From NCBI GenBank assembly GCA_017642965.1, contig JAEPOJ010000020.1, forward strand, positions 1 through 57,754: 57,754 bases of DNA, given 5' to 3'. The notes under the pieces are model-generated. The model was not told where the DNA came from and searched no databases. It saw only the letters and a list, made by a program, of their open reading frames with translations. This document shows positions 8,560-16,398 of this stretch, one piece after another (the stretch's first letter is position 1; the number at the start of each line of letters is the position of its first letter). A program made the translations under genes and the position numbers. The DNA is from Phycisphaerales bacterium. Lineage in GTDB: Bacteria > Planctomycetota > Phycisphaerae > Phycisphaerales > UBA1924.

Positions 8560-9447
8560 CTAAATCGCGGTGAACTCGTCCCGACGCGAACGGTCCTTGT
8601 GCGCGGGTTCGTTGAGCTCTTCGAGCGTGGGGAAGTAGATGCCGTCTCGCTCGGGGTCGGTGGACTTAAGGATGATCTCCCGCTCGCCGTCCCATTGGAT
8701 CAGGTCGATCGAACCGTCCGCACGCTCGACGAGCGCGTTGCAGTTCGCCCGGTCCGTCCAGCACCCGCTGTTGAGGTACGCCGGCCCATCGTCGTGCATG
8801 CTGATCTCTGGGTTGTGAATATGCCCGCAGATGATGCCGTCGAACCCGTGCTCACGCGCGTAGTGGAGGGCGCTCTCCTCGAATCGCCCGATGATCATCG
8901 TCGCTTTCTTGACCTTGAGCTTGATGAACTTCGAGAGCGACCAGTAGCGGAGCCCCATGCGGCGCCGTATGCGGTTGACGATCCTGTTGATCCAGATGGT
9001 GAACTCGTACCCGCGATCACCGAGCTTGGCGATCCAGGGGGCCGTGCGGGTCACGAGGTCAAACTGGTGACCGTGGAGGACGAGGTACTTCTTGCCGTCC
9101 ACCGTCGTGTGCACGACGCGCTCGTTGAGGTTGATGTTGCCGAACTCCCGCGCCTCGTTCTGCTCTGCCAGGAAGTGCATGAGGAACTCGTCGTGGTTGC
9201 CGATGGTGTAGTGGACGCGGGACTTCTTTTTCGCGAGCTTCAGGATCCGCTGGACCACGTTGATGTGCTCCTGCGTGTTCCTCGCCTTGAGCAGCCCCGC
9301 CTGCTTCCAACGCCAGATGTCGATGACATCGCCGTTGAGATACAGATCGTCGAACTCGTTCTTCTTGAGGAAGCTGTAAATCAGCTCCGTTTCTGCCTTC
9401 TTGCTGCCGAGATGAAGGTCAGAGATCCAGCACGCCCTGTAACGCAT
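8560..9447 (-). CDS. UDP-2,3-diacylglucosamine diphosphatase-like metallophosphoesterase (LpxH family)
   Basis: This calcineurin-like phosphoesterase has the full metal-binding set: SDLHLGS near the start, NGDVIDIW, GNHDEFL, HGHQFD and CGHIHNPE. The layout resembles LpxH, which releases UMP from UDP-2,3-diacylglucosamine in lipid A synthesis, but the protein (295 residues) is longer than classical LpxH (about 240) and belongs to the looser family often just called UDP-2,3-diacylglucosamine diphosphatase. I picked the ATG at 9445-9447 (MRYRACWISDLHLG) because AGGTG lies 6 bases upstream; the frame itself extends further back. The final 30 or so residues are charged and not conserved in motif. 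Substrate remains uncertain. Confidence 0.85.
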   Translation of the reverse strand: MRYRACWISDLHLGSKKAETELIYSFLKKNEFDDLYLNGDVIDIWRWKQAGLLKARNTQEHINVVQRILKLAKKKSRVHYTIGNHDEFLMHFLAEQNEAREFGNINLNERVVHTTVDGKKYLVLHGHQFDLVTRTAPWIAKLGDRGYEFTIWINRIVNRIRRRMGLRYWSLSKFIKLKVKKATMIIGRFEESALHYAREHGFDGIICGHIHNPEISMHDDGPAYLNSGCWTDRANCNALVERADGSIDLIQWDGEREIILKSTDPERDGIYFPTLEELNEPAHKDRSRRDEFTAI

Positions 9448-9604
9448 ATGACACCTGCCTGTTGTGGTTGTGGGTCCAAGGATCATCCGTGACTTGGGAA
9501 TCACACATGGGCCAGAGCGTACCCCGTCCAAGCCCTTGCGTGAGAAGGGTTTGGCAGAGATCACACACTCTTCATGAACACGCTGGATCGCGCTCAGACG
9601 GGTT

Positions 9605-9973
9605 TCAGTCCTTGATCCCCTGGACCCGGTCCGGATCGGTGTACTTCACCAGGGTTTCCGCGAGGTCCACGCCGTTGATGTTGGCCAGCGTGGCCAGCCA
9701 CGCGAGCACATCCGCGAACTCCTCTTCCAGGTTGGCCCGCTCAGTATCGCTCGGTGGGCGGCTGGAGCGGTTGCAGTTGGCCAGGGCCGTCGCGAGCTCC
9801 CCGAACTCTTCCGTGAGGTAAAGGAACGTCCCCGCGGTGCCCCTGGCGTTGTCTGAGGCGAAGTATCGTTCCCTGATCAGTTCCTGAAACCCGCGGACGG
9901 TCATGCCCCGGGCCCGGGCTTCCGGGGTCTGGTTCTGTTCGGGCGAGTTGATCGGCGTATCATTCGTGCTCAT
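9605..9973 (-). CDS. MazG-like nucleotide pyrophosphohydrolase
   Basis: The 122-residue product has the MazG fold signature EEFGELATAL followed by EEEFADVLAWLATLAN, giving the E-x2-E ... E-x2-D magnesium-binding pattern. MazG-type enzymes hydrolyse NTPs or dNTPs to the monophosphate and pyrophosphate, often for housecleaning. This small version lacks the second MazG domain of E. coli MazG. The frame extends upstream, but the ATG at 9971-9973 is preferred: TAGGAT lies 7 bases before it and there is no SD, suggesting a leaderless transcript. It is divergent from the rpsL promoter. Confidence 0.85.
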   Translation of the reverse strand: MSTNDTPINSPEQNQTPEARARGMTVRGFQELIRERYFASDNARGTAGTFLYLTEEFGELATALANCNRSSRPPSDTERANLEEEFADVLAWLATLANINGVDLAETLVKYTDPDRVQGIKD

Positions 9974-10044
9974 GGCAGCGATCCTAGCCACGCGACGCAA
10001 GTGAGTGAGTTCGGGTCGTGCATGGGTTTATGGCTCCCCCTTGC

Positions 10045-10072
10045 TTGCTTCACGGATTCTGGGTGCTACACT
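10045..10072 (+). promoter_or_regulatory. Probable rpsL promoter TTGCTT-N16-TACACT
   Basis: TTGCTT at 10045-10050 and TACACT at 10067-10072 are 16 bases apart. This would start transcription near 10079, about 70 bases before rpsL. Confidence 0.55.
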
Positions 10073-10151
10073 TCCTGCCCGACCAAAGACGGTCGTAAAC
10101 CCATGCTGCGCTGTGCAGCAGCCTCACGATCAGCTGAACTGGATAGAACGA

Positions 10152-10526
10152 ATGCCGACGATCAACCAGCTTATCCGCAAACCGCGCAAGACCCCCAAGG
10201 TCAAGTCCAAGGTTCGTGACATGGAGAGCTGCCCGCAGCGCCGTGGTGTCTGTCTCACTGTGAAGACCACCACACCCAAGAAGCCCAACTCCGCACTCCG
10301 GAAGATTGCGCGTGTCCGGCTTTCCAACGGCAAGGAAGTCACCGCGTACATCGGCGGCGAAGGCCACAACCTTCAGGAGCACTCCATCGTGCTCGTCCGC
10401 GGCGGTCGCGTCCGTGACCTCCCCGGTGTCCGCTACCACATCGTCCGTGGTGCCCTCGACTCGCTTGGTGTCGACGACCGCAAGCAGGGTCGCTCGAAGT
10501 ACGGTGCCAAGAAGGGCAAGGGCTAA
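10152..10526 (+). CDS. rpsL: 30S ribosomal protein S12
   Basis: S12 sits at the decoding centre of the 30S subunit and takes part in codon-anticodon checking. The product is 124 residues, the normal length, starting [13 protein letters not shown]. The hallmark stretches are present: [22 protein letters not shown] and [10 protein letters not shown], with the Lys in TPKKPNSAL at the position where streptomycin-resistance changes occur in other bacteria, so this copy has the sensitive-type residue. The frame runs on upstream to 10005, but S12 always begins at this Met. A hairpin terminator follows before rpsG. Confidence 0.98.
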   Translation: MPTINQLIRKPRKTPKVKSKVRDMESCPQRRGVCLTVKTTTPKKPNSALRKIARVRLSNGKEVTAYIGGEGHNLQEHSIVLVRGGRVRDLPGVRYHIVRGALDSLGVDDRKQGRSKYGAKKGKG

Positions 10527-10546
10527 ACCCGATCAACGCTTTGTTG

Positions 10547-10576
10547 AACGCATCACACGCGTGGTGCGTTTTTTTA
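10547..10576 (+). terminator. Hairpin terminator or attenuator between rpsL and rpsG
   Basis: AACGCATCAC (10547-10556), loop ACGC, GTGGTGCGTT (10561-10570, one G-U pair) is followed by a run of T. It lies inside what is normally a continuous str operon. Confidence 0.75.
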
Positions 10577-10652
10577 TCAGGCAAGTAATCCCAGCGAACA
10601 CTGGGGTGAACAGCGCCCGCAAGGGCAGATGAGCCAAAAAGGAAGAAACCAC

Positions 10653-11153
10653 ATGGCAGGCCGCATTACCGCATCGCAGGATCAGCTCCGTCCCGACCCC
10701 AAGTTCAACGACAAGGTCCTCGCGAAGTTCATCAACTGCATCATGCTCTCGGGTCGCAAGACCTCCGCCGAGCGTGTCGTCTACAACGCGCTCGACGTGA
10801 TCCAGGAGAAGCTCAAGGGCAACGCGGAAGCGGAAGCCGAGGGCATCACCGAAGCGATCGAGATCTTCCACCGCGCAATCGAGAACGTGAAGCCCTACGT
10901 CGAGGTCCGCTCCAAGCGAATCGGCGGTGCGAACTACCAGGTCCCGATGCAGGTCAAGCAGAACCGCCAGCAGTCGCTCGCGTTCCGCTGGATCATCACC
11001 GCGGTCCGCTCCGAGAAGGGGCGCTCGACCCATCTCAAGCTCGCCGACGAGCTCTGGGCAGCCGCACGCGGCGAGGGCAAGGCGATGACCACCCGCGACC
11101 AGACCCACCGCATGGCCGAGGCAAACAAGGCGTTCGCGCACTTCGCACGATAA
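10653..11153 (+). CDS. rpsG: 30S ribosomal protein S7
   Basis: S7 nucleates assembly of the 30S head domain and contacts tRNA at the E site. The 166-residue product starts MAGRITASQDQLRPDPKF; I chose this ATG because AAGGAAG lies about 7 bases upstream, although the frame opens at 10629. Conserved S7 features are SERVVYNALD-like (here TSAERVVYNALDVI), NVKPYVEVRSKRIGGANYQVP and RWIITAVR. It is slightly longer than E. coli S7 at its N-terminus. fusA and tufA, usual next genes in the str operon, do not follow; a terminator and a convergent GNAT gene do. Confidence 0.97.
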   Translation: MAGRITASQDQLRPDPKFNDKVLAKFINCIMLSGRKTSAERVVYNALDVIQEKLKGNAEAEAEGITEAIEIFHRAIENVKPYVEVRSKRIGGANYQVPMQVKQNRQQSLAFRWIITAVRSEKGRSTHLKLADELWAAARGEGKAMTTRDQTHRMAEANKAFAHFAR

Positions 11154-11180
11154 GCCAGCCAAGCAGAATCGATTCAAGAT

Positions 11181-11209
11181 CCGGTCATCGAGCGATGGCC
11201 GGGTTTTTC
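11181..11209 (+). terminator. Intrinsic terminator after rpsG
   Basis: CCGGTCATC, loop GAGC, GATGGCCGG (one G-U pair) is followed by GTTTTTCTCTTTT. Confidence 0.88.
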
Positions 11210-11239
11210 TCTTTTGGATGGGTCATCTGAACTGTTGTT

Positions 11240-11917
11240 TCAGCGATCTTCAGGACCGATCGCTCGATGTCGATCGCAATCCCACTCGGAACGCAGCACG
11301 CCCCATCCGAGCCGGTCAGTACAGCCAACGCCCTCGACGTAGTAGTCGTCGCGTTGCATGACCTCAGCGCGAATGGCGAGTTTCTCGATCAGGCGTGTCG
11401 AGGCCTTGTTCTCGCCGCTGCAGTAGATCCGCACGCGCCGCAGCCCCATGCCCCCCTCATGCTGGTCCTGCATCGCCCAGCTGATCGTTCGGCGGCATGC
11501 TTCCTCGCCGTATCCCATCCTCGTATGGGACTTCGAGATCCAGTACCCCGTCTCGCACGAAGCCGTATCGCGCCGGATGTCATGGATCCCGCTGCCGCCG
11601 ATCAGCTCGCCTGTTTCTTTGAGGAACACCCCAAAGATCACGCGTGAGAGCTCCATGGGCTTGCGCAGCTCCATGATGAAGGTCGATATCTCGTGCGTCG
11701 AGACGTCCAGGTCTGTGTAACCAGTGCGGCACCATGGCAGCCATGGAATCAGGTGATCCCGAGTTTCGTTGACAACCCGGAAGACCTCCTCGACGTCCTC
11801 AAGCGTGTACGTTCGCATGACGAGGCGAGCGCTCTCAATCCGCAATGGGAGGGGATCGGGCGCTGTCCACTCAAGGCCTGCGGCCGGGAACTGGTTCTCG
11901 CTGGAGCAATGTGTCAT
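11240..11917 (-). CDS. GNAT-family N-acetyltransferase (RimJ/RimL type)
   Basis: The 225-residue product has the GNAT pattern of protein N-terminal and small-molecule acetyltransferases: RIESARLVMRTYTLED at the start (residues ~26-41), GELIGGSGIHDI in strand 4, GYWISKSHTRMGYGEEACR for the pyrophosphate-binding loop, and RRVRIYCSGENKASTRLIEKL, the E-N-x-A-S motif. This layout is closest to RimJ/RimL-like enzymes, which acetylate ribosomal proteins, but many relatives have other substrates. It converges on rpsG across a terminator. The start ATG is followed by about 25 non-conserved residues, so a later start cannot be excluded. Confidence 0.85.
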   Translation of the reverse strand: MTHCSSENQFPAAGLEWTAPDPLPLRIESARLVMRTYTLEDVEEVFRVVNETRDHLIPWLPWCRTGYTDLDVSTHEISTFIMELRKPMELSRVIFGVFLKETGELIGGSGIHDIRRDTASCETGYWISKSHTRMGYGEEACRRTISWAMQDQHEGGMGLRRVRIYCSGENKASTRLIEKLAIRAEVMQRDDYYVEGVGCTDRLGWGVLRSEWDCDRHRAIGPEDR

Positions 11918-11947
11918 GTCTCGGCCCGATCTTCACTATCATCACGC

Positions 11948-13003
11948 GTGACGCATACCCCTGAGAATCCGAGATACACCCGTCAACGGCGCCTGTCGTT
12001 TTGGGATTCTACCGCACAAACCAACCTGGCCAACGCCCATGCGATGATCGTCGGCGTCGGTGCCCTCGGCTGCCCGTGCGCTGATCTACTCGCCCGGGCC
12101 GGTGTTGGTCGCCTGACCCTGATCGATCGGGATGTGGTGGACGTCACGAACCTGCACCGTCAGACGCTCTACACGGACGCCGACGCCGGCTCCAATCGGC
12201 CCAAGGCGATCGCAGCCGCGGAACGGCTGCGGGCGGTCAACCCCGACATAGAGATCCACCCGGTCGTCGCGGATCTCAACGCGAACGATGCGGATGAGAT
12301 CCTCGAGCGAGAAAAGCATGGAAAACCCGATATCCTGATCGATGGTGCCGACAACTTCGAAACCCGCTACATCCTCAATGATTTGAGCGTGAAACACACC
12401 ATCCCATATCTTTACGCGGGAGCAATAGGCACCAGGGGGATGGCAACGGTGTTTATCCCTCCGGAGTCGCCTTGTCTCCGCTGCCTGTTCCCCGAACCCC
12501 CGACTCCCGGGTCCCAGCCGACCTGCGAGTCGGTCGGTGTCTTTTCGCCCGTTTCGTCGATCATCGCATCCTACCAAGCCAGCGAGGCCCTCAAGGTCCT
12601 GATGGGGCACGAGAGCCGTGCGATGCGCTCGCTGCTGGAGTTTGACCTCTGGGAAGGGCAACGCCGCAGAATCGATCTGAGCGGCTCCAGAGACCCCAGT
12701 TGCCCCTGCTGCGCGAGACGAGATTTCGAGTTTCTGGAGCGGGATGAGGAGGACACGGTCTCGATCTGCGGCAAGGACGCGATTCAGGTCAATCCACGTG
12801 TCCGTGAACGCCTCGATCTGCATCAGATCCTGGCCGCACTCAGTGTCCACGGCGAGTTTTCCCATCTGGGCGTGCTCGTCAAGGGGACGCTCAAGGACGA
12901 GCCATACACGCTGAGTGTGTTCCACGACGGGCGGGCAATCATCGAAGGCGTCTCAGAACCCGCGCTTGCACGCTCGATCTACGATCGCTATATTGGATCC
13001 TGA
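11948..13003 (+). CDS. MoeB/ThiF-family E1-like adenylyltransferase
   Basis: Such enzymes adenylate the C-terminal glycine of a ubiquitin-like sulfur carrier (ThiS or MoaD) in thiamine or molybdopterin synthesis. The nucleotide-binding loop is MIVGVGALGCPCADLLARAG, followed by LIDRDVVDVTNLHRQTLY and GADNFETRYILND. Four zinc-binding cysteines are present in the pairs CLRC and CPCC. No rhodanese domain follows; instead there is a tail of about 90 residues. The preferred start is the GTG at 11948 (then THTPENPRYTRQ); the open frame further upstream runs into the divergent GNAT gene. No carrier-protein gene is adjacent, so whether it serves thiamine or molybdenum cofactor synthesis is open. Confidence 0.85.
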   Translation: MTHTPENPRYTRQRRLSFWDSTAQTNLANAHAMIVGVGALGCPCADLLARAGVGRLTLIDRDVVDVTNLHRQTLYTDADAGSNRPKAIAAAERLRAVNPDIEIHPVVADLNANDADEILEREKHGKPDILIDGADNFETRYILNDLSVKHTIPYLYAGAIGTRGMATVFIPPESPCLRCLFPEPPTPGSQPTCESVGVFSPVSSIIASYQASEALKVLMGHESRAMRSLLEFDLWEGQRRRIDLSGSRDPSCPCCARRDFEFLERDEEDTVSICGKDAIQVNPRVRERLDLHQILAALSVHGEFSHLGVLVKGTLKDEPYTLSVFHDGRAIIEGVSEPALARSIYDRYIGS

Positions 13004-13041
13004 CTACTCGGTTGGAAACGGGTGACTGAAAGGGGCCCAAC

Positions 13042-13596
13042 ATGTCTGATACGGTGACCATGAGCAAGACCGCTCGATTACTGCTGACGATGACCCAGCG
13101 GACGTCCGGACTCGCGGATGCACTCGCGGAGGGGATCGATCCGAAAACCGCCGGCTCGATGCCCACCGCGAATGGCCAGTTGATCAACTGCAACCATCCG
13201 AAGTTCGTGTACGGGCACCTCGCGATCTATCCACAAAAAATCATGAAGGCACTCGGGGTGGACAGCGCAGAGGCGGCGGTCCCGGATGTGTACACAGAAC
13301 TCTTCGAAGCCGGTGTCGAGTGTCAGCATGATCCTGAGAACACGGTCTACCCAGCATTCGAGGAGATCCTCGAGCACTTCCAGAGATCGCATAATGCCGT
13401 GAGGGAGCACATCGCCACGCTCAGTGACGAAGCGCTGAGCGTGGCGATCGGTGGGGAAGGCAACGAGCGTGCTGCAGAGTTCTTCGGAACATGTGACACG
13501 ATGGGGCTGTTTATGCTCCACGATCACTACATGTTCCATCTCGGCCAGCTATCAACGTGGCGCCGATGCTTCGGGCTTGGCAGCGTTATGGGCTGA
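13042..13596 (+). CDS. DinB-like four-helix metal-binding protein
   Basis: This 184-residue protein fits the DinB/YfiT superfamily of four-helix bundles (not DNA polymerase IV). A His in FVYGHLAIY and the pair in LHDHYMFHLGQLSTWRR sit where the metal-binding His triad normally lies, and the last helix ends with the typical HxGQLxxWR. Members include thiol-dependent S-transferases for bacillithiol or mycothiol, but many are uncharacterised. A GAAAGG SD lies about 8 bases upstream. It follows the ThiF-like gene by about 38 bases and may be co-transcribed. Substrate is unknown. Confidence 0.75.
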   Translation: MSDTVTMSKTARLLLTMTQRTSGLADALAEGIDPKTAGSMPTANGQLINCNHPKFVYGHLAIYPQKIMKALGVDSAEAAVPDVYTELFEAGVECQHDPENTVYPAFEEILEHFQRSHNAVREHIATLSDEALSVAIGGEGNERAAEFFGTCDTMGLFMLHDHYMFHLGQLSTWRRCFGLGSVMG

Positions 13597-13600
13597 ACAA

Positions 13601-14275
13601 TCAGGCAGGCACGAACGGGTTTGTCGCCATCTCGCGGCCGATCGTGGTTGTTGGCCCGTGACCGGGATACACCCGGGTCTCTGGATCGAGCGTGTACAGC
13701 TTGGTGCGGATTGATTCCGCGAGCGTTTCGAAACTGGAACCCGGGAAGTCTGTGCGTCCGATCGAGCCGTTGAACAATGAATCGCCCACGATCGCGTTCT
13801 TTGAGCCCGTATGCACAAGTGATATTCCTCCGGGCGAGTGTCCGGGGGTTTCTTTGACGTCGAAGATCACCGTTCCGATCCCGACCGTATCACCCTCCGA
13901 AAGGAACGCGCTGGGCATCGGTGCCGTCACGTTCAGTCCTAACGCCGCAGAAAGATTCAGCATCGGATCATTCATCCAATCCTCCTCGGATTGGTGCATC
14001 GAGATCGGGACGGGTCCGAGGCGGGAATGCAACTCATGTAGCCCGGCGATGTGGTCCGCGTGCGCATGAGTCAGGACCACACGCTCCGCCCTGAGCTCCT
14101 GTTCCTCCACAAAGCTCAGGAGTTCATCGGGCTCGTAACCGCAATCTACGATCAGGCAGTGCTTGCCCGGGGCGGGTTCGCCGTCCGTGACCACCATACA
14201 GTTGGTCTGAAAGCCACCAAGCGCAAAGACCTGAATCACGGGGGTGCCAACCGTTTCTTGCTGCGTCTCACTCAT
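13601..14275 (-). CDS. MBL-fold metallo-hydrolase (glyoxalase II-like)
   Basis: The 224-residue product carries the metallo-beta-lactamase fold metal site HAHADHIAGL at about residues 74-83, then ETPGHSPGGISL, VGDSLFNGSIGRTDFPG and YPGHGPTTTIGREM. This motif set is that of the YcbL/glyoxalase II-like hydrolases, which hydrolyse thioesters such as S-lactoylglutathione analogues. The IGRTD pattern is typical of the group. The ATG at 14273-14275 has no SD; TACCAT lies 5 bases upstream, which would give a leaderless message. It is divergent from the cupin gene. Confidence 0.87.
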   Translation of the reverse strand: MSETQQETVGTPVIQVFALGGFQTNCMVVTDGEPAPGKHCLIVDCGYEPDELLSFVEEQELRAERVVLTHAHADHIAGLHELHSRLGPVPISMHQSEEDWMNDPMLNLSAALGLNVTAPMPSAFLSEGDTVGIGTVIFDVKETPGHSPGGISLVHTGSKNAIVGDSLFNGSIGRTDFPGSSFETLAESIRTKLYTLDPETRVYPGHGPTTTIGREMATNPFVPA

Positions 14276-14340
14276 GGTCTATGGTAAACTCAACAGAACC
14301 GGGTGCCAATCCCGAAGTAGAAAACTGGAGCGATACATCG

Positions 14341-14718
14341 ATGCCGCTGATCCGAAACATCCATGAGACCGAGATGAACACCGTGCAGATGGAAGGCGTG
14401 CAGGGCGCGTCCATGTCCGTGATGATTGGTCGCGATGACCAAGCCCCGCACTTTGCCATGCGTTCATTCGCGGTCCAGCCTGGGGGGCACACCCCCAAGC
14501 ATCAGCACGATTATGAGCATGAGGTCTACGTTGTTTCGGGCAACGCTCAGGTGCTGCTCGAGGGCGAGCAGCACGAGCTCAAAGCCGGGGACGCCGTGCT
14601 CGTCCCCGCGAACGAGCTCCATCAGTTCACAGTCCCGGAATCGGCATCCGAGCCGTTTCGATTCCTCTGCTTTGTTCCGATCGAACAGAACTGTGGTGGC
14701 CCGGTGCCCGGGAGCTGA
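14341..14718 (+). CDS. Cupin-domain protein
   Basis: The 125-residue product is a single small cupin barrel: GGHTPKHQHDYEHEVYVVSG gives the first cupin motif with its His/Glu ligands, and ELKAGDAVLVPANELHQF the second. I prefer the ATG at 14341 (MPLIRNIHE), since the motif layout fits from there; an in-frame ATG at 14281 would add 20 non-conserved residues overlapping a candidate promoter (TATGGT at 14279-14284). Cupins of this type may bind a metal and a small molecule, but the function cannot be inferred. The last residues (QNCGGPVPGS) include one Cys. Confidence 0.8.
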   Translation: MPLIRNIHETEMNTVQMEGVQGASMSVMIGRDDQAPHFAMRSFAVQPGGHTPKHQHDYEHEVYVVSGNAQVLLEGEQHELKAGDAVLVPANELHQFTVPESASEPFRFLCFVPIEQNCGGPVPGS

Positions 14719-14762
14719 ACCCGGCGCATCCATTCCGGTAAACCTAGAGCAGGAGCTAGACG

Positions 14763-15728
14763 ATGGACGAGCAAGGAAGACTCTCCCCAGGATGGATCAT
14801 CGCGATATATGGAGTTGCAGCCGTGCTCTCTGTCGGCGCCGGCATGCAGGGCATCATGAACGCCAACGAGCTCTGGGTTCTCGCGGGGCTGATCTCGCTT
14901 GTGCTCACGCTGACAACGCTCCCGGTGTGCCTCGCCGCTCGCTCATCAGGTGATGAGGAGAAAGACCAATCCATCGAGCTCGATCGGATCAGAACACAGA
15001 TCCGATCGCTCAGCGACACCATGAACTCGCTCAACGAGACGATCATCCTCTCCGACGATGCCCGCCGCGTGATCAATCGTCGCAAGGAGCGTGACCTGCT
15101 GTGCAAAGCGATCGAGGAAGATATACACCTTCAGGACTGGGACGCCGGCCTAGTTCTGGTTCGAGAGCTCGCTGAAAGATTCGGCTACAGGGTCGAGGCG
15201 GAGCAGTTCAGGACCCGGATCGAGAGCGCGAGAGCCCAGACGCATTCCAAGGCCGTTCATGAGGCGATCCGCGGCCTGGATGAGCTCATCGCTTCGCACA
15301 AGTGGGAGCAGGCGCTAACCGAAGCCGCCCGGATCTCTCGCGTGTTCCACGACTCGCCTCAGGTCGAGGGGCTCCGCCATCGGGTCATCGGTGCCCGGGA
15401 TCGCCACAAGGAGGCCATCGAGCGTCGATTCCTTGAGGCCGCGCAGCAAGAGAACATCGAAGAGGCCATGGATCTGCTCCATGAGATGGATCATCTGCTC
15501 AGCGAGCATGAAGCTGAGCAGTTCCGTGAGGTCGCGCGCGGCGTGATCGGGAAGGCACGCGACAACCTCGGCGCCCAGTTCAAGCTGGCCGTGAAGGACC
15601 GCTCCTGGTCGGAAGCACAGTCTGTCGGCGAGCGGATCATCGAGGAGTTCCCGAACTCGCGCATGGCGAACGAGGTGCGTGAGATGATCGATGAGATCAG
15701 GGGCCGCGCGAATACGATGAATCGCTAA
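14763..15728 (+). CDS. Membrane-anchored helical protein of unknown function
   Basis: I do not recognise this 321-residue protein. Residues ~9-60 form two hydrophobic segments (GWIIAIYGVAAVLSVGAG and ELWVLAGLISLVLTLTTLPV), so it is anchored in the cytoplasmic membrane by a hairpin. From about 65 it is charged and helical, with a coiled-coil-like stretch (SIELDRIRTQIRSLSDTMNS) followed by repeated units of about 35-60 residues with TPR-like spacing (WDAGLVLVRELAERFG, WEQALTEAARISRVF, WSEAQSVGERIIEEFPNS), ending in the FPNSRMANEVREMI pattern seen in TPR-type scaffolds. A GGAG SD lies 8 bases upstream. Its end overlaps by four bases the convergent lspA stop. A scaffold role is a guess. Confidence 0.75.
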   Translation: MDEQGRLSPGWIIAIYGVAAVLSVGAGMQGIMNANELWVLAGLISLVLTLTTLPVCLAARSSGDEEKDQSIELDRIRTQIRSLSDTMNSLNETIILSDDARRVINRRKERDLLCKAIEEDIHLQDWDAGLVLVRELAERFGYRVEAEQFRTRIESARAQTHSKAVHEAIRGLDELIASHKWEQALTEAARISRVFHDSPQVEGLRHRVIGARDRHKEAIERRFLEAAQQENIEEAMDLLHEMDHLLSEHEAEQFREVARGVIGKARDNLGAQFKLAVKDRSWSEAQSVGERIIEEFPNSRMANEVREMIDEIRGRANTMNR

Positions 15729-16396
15729 TCATCTGATTCGGCGGGTGTCGTGGTCGTGAGCGACCCCGATTCGTTGTCGGCGCTGGGTTCAGGCATGCGC
15801 CACGCGTGGTACATGAGCATCATGATCCCGATAATCAGGAACGCATCCGCGACGTTGGAGACGTACGGCCAGACCTCGCTGCTCCCGCCTGGCCACTTCA
15901 GCCCGAATGGCAGTTGGACGCCCGGCAGCGGATGGATAAAGTCACGAACACACGCGAAGACGAGGCGATCGTAGAGATTGCCAAGCCCGCCGGCGATGAT
16001 GAGCCCGAAACCCGCGTGCGCCACCCAGTCGCGTGCGCGGGTCCACTTCAAAAACAGTGTCACGGCCACGATGCAGGCGATGACGGTGAAGATGACGAAG
16101 AACCAGCGCTTGCCGGCGCCGATGCCGAATACGGCTCCCGGGTTCAGTACAAGCGTAAACTCAAGCACGCTCGGGATGACCGTCCGCGGTTCATGGGGCG
16201 GTATGAGCATCCCCAAATCCGGGACGCTAAGCACGTCCTCACGCTCGACGATCACCGGATACCCAGCGACGCTCGCGAACGCGAAGGACTTGCTCCAGAG
16301 GTCAAGCACAAGCCCGACAAGCGTTGTGACAATCAGGATCGACCAGGCCCGTCTGCTCTTTGCGGGCGGACGCTCCGGGTTGTCGCGCTCCTGCAC
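15725..16396 (-). CDS. lspA: Lipoprotein signal peptidase (signal peptidase II)
   Basis: LspA cleaves signal peptides of prolipoproteins in the inner membrane. Conserved elements are VLDLWSKSFAF in the first helix, VLNPGAVFGIGAG (the N-x-GA-x-F motif), IIAGGLGNLYDRL and VSNVADAFLIIGI, with the catalytic Asp pair in the R-D-F-I-H and N-V-A-D-A-F segments. The protein is about 223 residues, longer than the usual 160 because of an insert after the first helix and an Asp/Thr-rich tail. The best start is the GTG at 16394-16396, 2 bases past the stop of the preceding gene (a TTG at 16402 would overlap it), so translation is coupled to the DksA-like gene. Confidence 0.9.
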   Translation of the reverse strand: MQERDNPERPPAKSRRAWSILIVTTLVGLVLDLWSKSFAFASVAGYPVIVEREDVLSVPDLGMLIPPHEPRTVIPSVLEFTLVLNPGAVFGIGAGKRWFFVIFTVIACIVAVTLFLKWTRARDWVAHAGFGLIIAGGLGNLYDRLVFACVRDFIHPLPGVQLPFGLKWPGGSSEVWPYVSNVADAFLIIGIMMLMYHAWRMPEPSADNESGSLTTTTPAESDD

Positions 16397-16398
16397 AC

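Noticed and set aside
14281..14340. Upstream in-frame start for the cupin protein
   Set aside because: The extra 20 residues are non-conserved in character and overlap a likely promoter, so the ATG at 14341 is preferred.
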